Assembly: GCA_937625935.1 (NCBI GenBank)
Contig: OW569345.1
Location: 248,001-312,000, forward strand
From: Tetramitus jugosus
Taxonomy: Eukaryota; Heterolobosea; Eutetramitea; Acrasida; Vahlkampfiidae
Direction of reading: 5' to 3'
Length of the DNA stretch: 64,000 bases
Made by a program: the position numbers and the translations under genes. The notes under the pieces were generated by a model, which worked only from the letters and a program-made list of their open reading frames with translations, searched no databases and was not told the origin of the DNA. Positions within the stretch are counted from its first letter, which is position 1. Each line of letters starts with the position of its first letter. This document shows positions 1 through 7,940 of this stretch, in pieces.

Positions 1-1
1 G

Positions 2-2962
2 CACAAGGTACTATTCTTTAAACTTGGTGGATTTGCTTCCATTTCAAAGTCATTCGCTCGGCTGTTGAGAATGCCATTTAACGTCAACTCTCGCAATATG
101 TTCGAGCAAGTGTTTGACACTGGACTCAGACACAATGTCAACGCCTTTAAAAAGTTGTCATTCCTTGCGCTGTTTGATCAGGCATTTATGAGTAAGATGA
201 CACCCAGTTCGGAACCAAATATTCAAAATCGAATACAACTGTTCACAACATTTGTCATCGGAAATGTGTACAGCCACAAGGAAAAGGAGGTTCTAACATC
301 ATTTTTTGATGGCAAAGTTGAGGAGGGGGTCGAATTCTTCTCGTTCAACAAGCCGAGATCATCGGACGATGTTGGCCTACTGTATGTCATTGGTCATATT
401 ATCAGTATAGCAATTAACAATAAGGAGATCGATAATGGAATTTGGAGCATTCTGTTTAGCGAGCATGAGGACATCATCTCTAATTTATTCCTGCCCACAA
501 TGAATGATACTGATATTGACTTACTTTTTAACTCAACTCGTGGTCAGTGGTATCAATGCGAGAATGGACACCCCTATCTGGTTGATTTGTGTGGAGCACC
601 AATGGAGAAATCCTTCTGTCCTCAATGCGGTGCAGAGATTGGTGGAAGAGATCATAATTTACCAGATTCAAATTCTCGAGCAACTATCGAAAGAATCAAA
701 GGATACAAATATCATGGTTTGAATACTTACGCTGACATCCACTCAACGATTCGTGGTTTGTCTCCAGTGTCCTTCAGACTAATAAGAATCATCATTCACG
801 CTCTTTTGCTAGTGCGATATGCCAGTAACTCGGTTACAAATAATGAACACAATCGCACCACATATTTCCTCGATCACTTGAGGAGAGACTGGAGTGTATT
901 GCACAAGATAATCGGATACAACGAAGAAAAAATGGGAATTTTAGTGTTCCATATTCTAGAAACGTATGCGTATCATGCAGGAATCAAGTACAACAATTTG
1001 AGAGCTGAATGTCAAAATAAGAGAAGACCAATTCCAAACTCATTTGATTACTTGAGAACATTCAACGGGTGTGTGCTATGGGAGAGTGACTTCCAGTATA
1101 GTGTAAATCGAGTACTGGATAATGCAGAGCTGAAATTTAAGAGTTATTATGATGACCTGGGCAACAATAGTCAATTTATCCGTGTGATGAATAGCAACAA
1201 ACAAGCAACTATCTTGCCATTGAACTCCTATGAATCTGAATTCTGGTCATATTCACTTCCCAACAGCAATCAGTACATGCTCTTCAAGTCAGAGTTTATG
1301 CGTCACAAGGACAATGAACAACTGTATCCGCTATTATATTTGTTTTTGAAACATGAGAAGCAGTTGTATTCGACAAGATACATTGCTCATGTTGTAAAAT
1401 GGCAAAAGACATTGTGTTCATTTGCTAGTCGAAAGATTGATCAACATTATGCAAGGACTCAAACAGTTCGAAACATGATAGACCAGTTTCCTTCACAGAA
1501 GGAACGAAGAGAATTGGGACTAATATTTAATGGATTTGCCGCTGCGTTCAATTCTTCGATGAAGAATATTAGTCATTTCAAATGCCAACAAATTCCAAAG
1601 CAAATTCAAGAACTCAAGATGGGATTGGATGCACCACTTATTTATGGCATTCCATCTGAGGAAAATGAGAGTATTTGCTCTCTTGGTCTGCTTGAATGGC
1701 TCGTCCAGGTGCACAACAACATTGTATATCGTGTCAATGAGCTCATGACAAAGACATTGAAAACAGCAAAGAAACTGAGCAAGAGCAATGCTAACATTCG
1801 AATGGCAAGACACCTCCCTTCTAAAATATCCACAAAATATGTGTCACAACATCAATTGATCGTGTTTAACAAGGAGGAACTCGCGCGTGAGATTGAATCA
1901 GCAATCACTCATGACAATAACCAAAATGTGCGATATGACTTGGAAAGGATTGAACAGTTTATTTTCACCAGGTACATCAGTGGAAAGCCGCTGATTGATG
2001 TGGACCATGAAGAATTTGAATTTTTGGGATCACAGAGGTATGACATCAGCACAACTGAATTTAGTGGTCCGGTGATGAATTCTCCCATTCTTCTAGTCTC
2101 GAGTATGAGTCATAGAGTCATTGAATTGGGAAAATTTATACCACAGGAAGAAATATCAAACGAAATGAGAGAAACCATTGTGAACGATATCACAAATTTG
2201 GATCACAATGTTTCGTCACAAATGCAACTATGTTTGATGGCAGTAGAGGAGGTAATTAGCTTCCTGCAGGTGTTTATATCAGGAGCACAGCATGCACTTC
2301 AATACGACCATGGATGGCATCAGATGAGCTTGTGTTCTTACATTCGCGATGTATTGCTGGTTAGCGATTCAAATCTTTTGAAATCGCAAACAATTCGAGA
2401 CCATATTAAACTGAAACACCTGTCCAGTTTGTGGTCATTATTCGAATCGCAAGTGACGAGCAACCCTTTCTCCAGAGTGAACAATCGATATCGGAAGCAA
2501 TTGTCAGAACAGGAGAGGAAACAACTGCTTCAATTGAAGTCCAACTGCTCCAAATCTGATATCTCTCTGCTCGCAACCAGTTTCAAGAACTTTATGCTCG
2601 AGTATTTAACAGATGACACGATTAGTGCACAAGAGTCTCTCAAGATTGTTCTCGCTCACATACCAGTGATCGTCAAGAAGTCAGTTGCCACATCTGTGTC
2701 ACCCATGTCACCCCATCCCTCCAGTGTGACATCTGTCTTGAACATTTTTGATACGAACACTGCTTCCGCTCTCATGAACGAGCGAGAAAAGGTTGGTACT
2801 GGTGGAGGTGGGGACGACAACAACACAAACTCGTGGCAAACGATTGAAGTCGCCCTAGGTAACTTTACATGGTTCGAAGAGTACTTCCCTGTGGGATTAG
2901 AAGCCGCCAAAGCACTAGAAACGTATCATACACTCGCATCAGAAGCGTCATCCACCAAATAA
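2..2962 (+). CDS. RNF213-like giant E3 ubiquitin ligase, C-terminal part (5' truncated by window)
   Basis: The frame is open from the first bases with no upstream stop, so this is the C-terminal ~986 residues of a longer protein. An RZ-type zinc finger is visible at about nt 548-650: WYQCENGHPYLVDLCG followed by the CPQC pair and IGG. RZ fingers occur in RNF213 and ZNFX1, where the Cys/His of the CxxGH part is tied to ubiquitin transfer and lipid or RNA sensing. In ZNFX1 the finger ends the protein. Here some 770 residues of largely helical sequence follow, which matches the RNF213 layout of E3 module then C-terminal domain. AAA+ and RING parts would lie left of the window. The tail after about nt 2680 is Ser/Thr/Gly-rich. 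Family is fairly certain; orthology cannot be judged without the N-terminal part. Confidence 0.8.
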   Translation, partial: HKVLFFKLGGFASISKSFARLLRMPFNVNSRNMFEQVFDTGLRHNVNAFKKLSFLALFDQAFMSKMTPSSEPNIQNRIQLFTTFVIGNVYSHKEKEVLTSFFDGKVEEGVEFFSFNKPRSSDDVGLLYVIGHIISIAINNKEIDNGIWSILFSEHEDIISNLFLPTMNDTDIDLLFNSTRGQWYQCENGHPYLVDLCGAPMEKSFCPQCGAEIGGRDHNLPDSNSRATIERIKGYKYHGLNTYADIHSTIRGLSPVSFRLIRIIIHALLLVRYASNSVTNNEHNRTTYFLDHLRRDWSVLHKIIGYNEEKMGILVFHILETYAYHAGIKYNNLRAECQNKRRPIPNSFDYLRTFNGCVLWESDFQYSVNRVLDNAELKFKSYYDDLGNNSQFIRVMNSNKQATILPLNSYESEFWSYSLPNSNQYMLFKSEFMRHKDNEQLYPLLYLFLKHEKQLYSTRYIAHVVKWQKTLCSFASRKIDQHYARTQTVRNMIDQFPSQKERRELGLIFNGFAAAFNSSMKNISHFKCQQIPKQIQELKMGLDAPLIYGIPSEENESICSLGLLEWLVQVHNNIVYRVNELMTKTLKTAKKLSKSNANIRMARHLPSKISTKYVSQHQLIVFNKEELAREIESAITHDNNQNVRYDLERIEQFIFTRYISGKPLIDVDHEEFEFLGSQRYDISTTEFSGPVMNSPILLVSSMSHRVIELGKFIPQEEISNEMRETIVNDITNLDHNVSSQMQLCLMAVEEVISFLQVFISGAQHALQYDHGWHQMSLCSYIRDVLLVSDSNLLKSQTIRDHIKLKHLSSLWSLFESQVTSNPFSRVNNRYRKQLSEQERKQLLQLKSNCSKSDISLLATSFKNFMLEYLTDDTISAQESLKIVLAHIPVIVKKSVATSVSPMSPHPSSVTSVLNIFDTNTASALMNEREKVGTGGGGDDNNTNSWQTIEVALGNFTWFEEYFPVGLEAAKALETYHTLASEASSTK

Positions 2963-3153
2963 ATTCAACACAAACATACCTTTGGTCCAAACTGTAGATC
3001 CGACTCTCAAAAGGGAAAAATTGTTGATTTTGGCCGACACAAAAAAAACAAAAGCCCCATAACAAAACACGCGCACATCATCACATCAAATTCTTCACAG
3101 AAAACCCTCTCTTGTTATTGTTATTGTTGTTGTTATTTGTAATCATTAATCCG

Positions 3154-5427
3154 ATGCAGTCATCATCATACACTGGAGATGTCATCACCAACTCCACCAA
3201 CAACAACTCCTCATTTCTCAGTCACAAGAGCGTCACTGAAATTCAAAACGATTGTTCTCATCACCTACCTCACCTCATTCAACAACTACACAATGAACGT
3301 CAACAATTCTGTACTCAAAACTATGAACAATTCATTCGTACACAGCACACACTCTCTGATTTGCGTTCATCACTCCTCTCTCTGCAACAACAGAATCAAA
3401 ATCAAGTTCAATCGTCTCATTTAACATCCATGCGTCACCAATTGACTCACATGAGTCAAGACGTGTCCATTGACTATCATGCAAACAAGCAACGCAACAC
3501 AATGGCACTCTCATGTGTCAATGAAATGAATCGAATCTTGGAAATTCCAAATTTGGTTGAACGGTGCATCAAGAGTGGCAATTGGAGTGAGGCATTGGAT
3601 TTGGATGACTGTACGAGACACATGGTGCGTCAGAATCATGATTTGGAGATTGTGAGTCGAGTGATTCGAAAACGAACGGAACAATTGATTTGTCAGAGCT
3701 TGCTCACTCGTTCTTCCACATTTTCAGAATTGACAAATGGTCACTCTAGTAGTGCTGTTGGAGGTCAAACAACAACAACAACGACGACTCATTTGTTGGA
3801 AAAATTGAGTTCAAAAGAGTGTAACAAGGTGCCCATGTGTCTCAAGATTGTTTCTCATATTCGACGGTTGCAACTGTGTCGATCGGAGCGTGAATTGAGA
3901 ACATTGTTCTTGCAGTGTCGATTGTCTCATGTTCAGAGTCGATTGTTGAACGTGGAGAAGGAGTTTGAGAAGAGAATCATGTCGAGTCACGCGTCCATGA
4001 TGATGATGAGAAGCATGACAAAGAATAATGCGAGTACGTCAATGACGACAACGACGATGTTGACCAATGCGAACCGAATGGGAGGACAACAGGAAAAGAA
4101 TCATTTGTTGAACATGATTGCAATGATGATGAAGATGGATAACAACAGTAGTAGTATCGGGAACAGTAGTATTAGTACGATTATGAATGTGAATAATGAA
4201 TCGTTGGCATATGAATTTTTGAGTCAATTGACGGATACGTTGAAAGTAGAGTCCTTTAATATGATTAGTCAGTATCATGCAGTGTTTCCTAACAAGTCGT
4301 CATCGTCACTATCCTCACTACTATCGAGTGCTTCATCGGACAATGTGGCTACCCCGACGAGTGCAACCAGTACAACGAGCAGTACGAGCTTTAGTAGTGT
4401 CATGAGCGGTGGTGGTATGGGTGGTAGTAGTAGTGCAAGTGGTGGTTCATTGAGTCAAATGTTGGATGATTCGAATGATGATATTCTCCCGTCATGTATA
4501 TTACATTTGATTGAACCCTATTTACAGACATTGTCCAGTTTTTTGTTTTATGGATTATCGATGGACGACGATGATAGTAAGACCACAAAACCGAAACATT
4601 ATGGCAATCCATTGAGTGGAGAACAAGTGGCAAAGCTCTTGGAAACATGCATGTACACGGGTGCAACATTGTCTCGTGTCGGTGCAGACTTTAGAGTGCT
4701 CATGGCTTCCATGTTCACAAAACGAGTGACAACTGAATGGACATTCCGATTAAGGCTGGCTCTCGAACAATTCCAGTCGAGAATGCAACAGTATGACCTG
4801 AATGCGCAGGCACACAAGAGCAACCTGCACCAACATGGCAGTAGCACAACTTCGACGCCATTATCTCCACAAGATGAACAAGTGCATTCAACAAGTTCCG
4901 ATTCGCACAACAATCCACCGCGCATACTCTTGCAGCATGAACCATTGGCCGAATTGTTAAATGCAGTGTTGACTGCGTTGAATGAATTGAGACAGTGCTG
5001 TCCCGTAAGTATCACCAAGACGGTGATGCATAGTATGAGAGATGACCTGTTGTTGCCCCTGTACGAGTATTTGATGGTGTTCCGGGATGACAAGACAAGA
5101 GAATGGAACAAATCAACAACCACCGATTCAAAGGAACTAACAATATTTAAGAACTTGTGCAAGTGCGTCTGCAGAGAATTTACCAATCATTTAGTTCAAT
5201 GCATGCAAAAGTTGTTTGTGGGAACAGATGCAGGAGGAACGATTGTGCCCAGAGAACAATGGAACAAACTGAATCAACAGGCTACTCAGGTGCCAGTGGT
5301 TGTTTCAAGTGCACCTACAACTACAACAACAATCACACCAACCACACCCAACACTGACCCGCTGTTGAACAAGCAGCCACAATCTGACCAACCACCACAG
5401 CAGTCGCCCTCAAAAACACACGAATAA
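3154..5427 (+). CDS. COG8: Conserved oligomeric Golgi complex subunit 8 (COG8/Dor1 family)
   Basis: Predicted 757-residue subunit of the COG tethering complex, which acts in retrograde vesicle transport within the Golgi. Family signatures: an N-terminal helical segment (LSDLRSSLLSLQQQNQ), then LEIPNLVERCIKSGNWSEAL and LRTLFLQCRLSHVQSRL, the Dor1-like core in which the subunit scans for its partners. Homopolymeric Thr/Ser/Met/Asn inserts interrupt the core (about nt 3760-3790 and 3990-4180) and a Ser/Gly-rich loop lies near nt 4290-4460. The first ATG is at 3154; the frame is open a little upstream but only with TTG codons. The tail is Pro/Thr/Gln-rich. It converges on the next gene with 59 bp between stops. 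No intron was seen. Confidence 0.85.
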   Translation: MQSSSYTGDVITNSTNNNSSFLSHKSVTEIQNDCSHHLPHLIQQLHNERQQFCTQNYEQFIRTQHTLSDLRSSLLSLQQQNQNQVQSSHLTSMRHQLTHMSQDVSIDYHANKQRNTMALSCVNEMNRILEIPNLVERCIKSGNWSEALDLDDCTRHMVRQNHDLEIVSRVIRKRTEQLICQSLLTRSSTFSELTNGHSSSAVGGQTTTTTTTHLLEKLSSKECNKVPMCLKIVSHIRRLQLCRSERELRTLFLQCRLSHVQSRLLNVEKEFEKRIMSSHASMMMMRSMTKNNASTSMTTTTMLTNANRMGGQQEKNHLLNMIAMMMKMDNNSSSIGNSSISTIMNVNNESLAYEFLSQLTDTLKVESFNMISQYHAVFPNKSSSSLSSLLSSASSDNVATPTSATSTTSSTSFSSVMSGGGMGGSSSASGGSLSQMLDDSNDDILPSCILHLIEPYLQTLSSFLFYGLSMDDDDSKTTKPKHYGNPLSGEQVAKLLETCMYTGATLSRVGADFRVLMASMFTKRVTTEWTFRLRLALEQFQSRMQQYDLNAQAHKSNLHQHGSSTTSTPLSPQDEQVHSTSSDSHNNPPRILLQHEPLAELLNAVLTALNELRQCCPVSITKTVMHSMRDDLLLPLYEYLMVFRDDKTREWNKSTTTDSKELTIFKNLCKCVCREFTNHLVQCMQKLFVGTDAGGTIVPREQWNKLNQQATQVPVVVSSAPTTTTTITPTTPNTDPLLNKQPQSDQPPQQSPSKTHE

Positions 5428-5486
5428 AGGAAGACACACACAATAGAACAAGAATGGGAATGTAACACGCAGTGCATTTGATCTTA

Positions 5487-6464
5487 TCAATCAGAATCAG
5501 AATCTTCATTGTCATCATCATTGTCTTCATACTCAATCTGATCAAACTCTCCTTCTTCTTCTTCGCCATCATCATTCTCATCGTCATCATCACTCATTTG
5601 ATTCTCATCGCTATCATCACCACTCTCCTCGTCAGCATTCTCCTCTTCCTCTTCATCATCATCACTGTTGTTCTCCTGTTCCAACTGTTGTTTCAACAGT
5701 TTGAGTGCTCTCTTCTTTGCAAACATCTTTTGATTGGTCTCCTTGATCAATTCTTGCTTCTTCTTCAATAGGACTGCTTCTGCCAGTGCACGTGCTCTCG
5801 TCTCCTCTGCCTTCTTCTTCAAAATTGCCTTTTGATTCTCCTTTTCTTCCAACTTTTTCTTGATTTGATACATTTTCTTCACTTTGGTCGATGATGATCT
5901 CTCCACTTGTTTCGATGCTTGTTCGGCAATTGCGAGTTCAGCTCTTCTCGACTCTGAGAACTCCTTGTTGTTTTTGTTGTTGTTGTTGTTGTTGTGTTGA
6001 CTCGCGACATGTTGATTCTTCTTTGATATGTGACGATCATTCTTGTCATACTTGTCATTTTTATCGTACTTGGCATTTTTGTCATACTTGTTGGCCTTAT
6101 TGTTGTATTTGTTGGTGTTGTTATTGTTGCTCTTTTTAAAATCATGATTGTCACGAGATGATTTGACAAACTTGTTGTTATTGCTGCTCTTGTTATTTTG
6201 ATAACTCGATTTGGAAGCATTCATTTTTTGAGGTTTGGATATGCCCTTGCTGTTGAATGAATTCTTATTGTTGTTGTTGTTGCCTCTCGAAGATTCAAAC
6301 TTTTTGTTCCTTGATGCATCAAACTTTTTGTTGTTATTGTTGTTGTTGCTTCTCGAATCAAATTTTTTGTTGTTGTTGTTGCGTCCATCTTTTGAGGAAG
6401 GTCTCTTTTTTTGGTTCGTTTTGGCATCTGCATTGCCATGTTTACTTCGTCCGTATTGCACCAT
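5487..6464 (-). CDS. Asn/Lys-rich nuclear-type protein with coiled coil and acidic tail, function unknown
   Basis: 325 residues from the ATG at 6464. Three parts: an N-terminal half dominated by runs of Asn, Lys, Ser and repeats such as KYDKNDKYDKND; a central charged coiled coil (about residues 170-265) rich in KKK and alternating Leu/Ala/Lys; and a very acidic Asp/Glu/Ser tail. This basic-helix-acidic arrangement is common in ribosome biogenesis and chromatin factors, but no family was recognised, so the role is open. The complementary strand also shows long open frames here (Cys/Leu-rich), an artefact of the low-complexity codons. The 142-bp gap to the next gene on the same strand is T-rich. 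Confidence 0.65.
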   Translation of the reverse strand: MVQYGRSKHGNADAKTNQKKRPSSKDGRNNNNKKFDSRSNNNNNNKKFDASRNKKFESSRGNNNNNKNSFNSKGISKPQKMNASKSSYQNNKSSNNNKFVKSSRDNHDFKKSNNNNTNKYNNKANKYDKNAKYDKNDKYDKNDRHISKKNQHVASQHNNNNNNKNNKEFSESRRAELAIAEQASKQVERSSSTKVKKMYQIKKKLEEKENQKAILKKKAEETRARALAEAVLLKKKQELIKETNQKMFAKKRALKLLKQQLEQENNSDDDEEEEENADEESGDDSDENQMSDDDDENDDGEEEEGEFDQIEYEDNDDDNEDSDSD

Positions 6465-6606
6465 CCTTTGTTTGATTAAAGTGTTGTTTGTTATTGTTTG
6501 GTGTTGTGTTGTTTTTTGGTGGTGAATTGCGATGTAGCGGAAAATGTTGAAGTTCAACGAGAAGAAGGAACTGTCGGAGAATGTGCATTTTTAAAGGAAG
6601 TGGTAT

Positions 6607-7837
6607 TTACTTTCTGAATGCACTTTGGATGAAGAGCACTTGTTGCCTGGTGTCTTCTGGCAAGCCTTCCAGTTGCTGTGGCGTTATGGCAAGCAATTGC
6701 TGCAAATCTTCAGGTTTCACATCCTGCAACACGTCTTGTAATCTTTGTTGTGCGCCTGGCATTGGTTGATTGGAGGCCACTGGTGGATAACCAGAGTAAA
6801 CGCTAGGCGGTGGCGATGTGGCCATTCTGGGTGGCATTCCCATTGGTGGAGAGACATTGGGTGGCATTCCCATGGGATGACCAACCATTCCACCGGATGG
6901 TGGCACCATGCCGTGAGGCGGTGGAACCATATTCCGAGGAGGCATTGCACCCATGTTGCCAGATGATGGTACAAATGGTACGTTTTGAGGTGGTACGAGA
7001 GGACCCTGTGCTTGTTGAGGTGGTTGTTGTTGGGTGAACGGTTGTTTCACCATTCCTAGTATATATTGAATATCGAGCATCACAATGGCAAGCGTTGGAT
7101 TTTGAGCAAATATTTGACGTGCCTTCTCCGGATTGGTCATCACAATGTGTTTCATTTGACTCACGACATCATACAGCTGAGACTTTGGAATCTTTTGCAG
7201 AATGCCCATGATGGAATCCGACTGTTGTTGTGAAGCCATGCGCATCATACCGCCACTTGGATTGGCACCACCTGTATTTACATTTTGGCCCATCATTGGA
7301 GGCATTGCACCAATGGGACCACCACCGCCACTACCACCACCACCACCACTCATTCCACCACCACCACCTGATATCGAACCTGCACTACCGCCAGTCATTC
7401 CCATGATATCATCATCAAAATCATCTCCTGGCATATTAATCTTATTGTTGTCTGCAAAGTCGACACGAAGCTTACGACCACTCAAATCTCGATCATTCAA
7501 ATTTCTCATTGCACTCATCGCAGATGCTTCGTCCTTGTATTCACAAAATGCGTAACCCTTGGGTTTTCCAGTGTCACGATCGTACACCATTCGAAAGTTG
7601 ACAATGGGACCGACTTCACTAAAAATTTGCTTTAGTTTTTCCTTGGACGAGTCATAGGCAATGTTTCCAACTGTGTGTGTAATCATAATTGTTTCATTCA
7701 AAAAATGAATCGCAAAAAAAAACAACAATATTGAGAGATCAGTGTTAGCTTTTGGGTTTTATAGGTGTGATAGATCGAAAAGAGATGTACGTACTGAACA
7801 CACAACGAGACGGTTGGCGATTTCTCTTGTCCATCAT
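6607..7837 (-). CDS. CSTF2: Cleavage stimulation factor subunit 2 (CstF-64), two exons
   Basis: RNA-binding subunit of the CstF complex that recognises the GU-rich element during mRNA 3'-end cleavage. The main exon (7670-6607) holds an RRM, a hinge helix region (LQKIPKSQLYDVVSQMKHIV), a Gly/Pro/Met-rich linker and the conserved C-terminal helical bundle (LLAITPQQLEGLPEDTRQQV). Read alone it lacks the start of the RRM. A 124-nt intron (7794-7671; GTACGT ... ACACACAG) joins it to a 43-nt first exon, 7837-7795, which adds MMDKRNRQPSRCVF and rebuilds the RNP2 strand as CVFIGNIAYD. The joined frame gives 368 residues. RNP1 (KGYAFCEY) is intact. Exon 1 is inferred from frame and motif, not from transcripts. 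Confidence 0.9.
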
Positions 7838-7940
7838 TGATTTATATTTTTGATTTTGTGCAAGTTTGATAATCAAAAAGAACGACGCAAAAAAAAGTGG
7901 CAAATTTCACTTCTGAGAAGAAAAAACAGAAGTCGGATTT

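Noticed and set aside
5879-6475. Several Cys/Leu/Thr-rich frames opposite the Asn-rich protein
   Set aside because: Produced by AAC/AAT repeats read in other frames.
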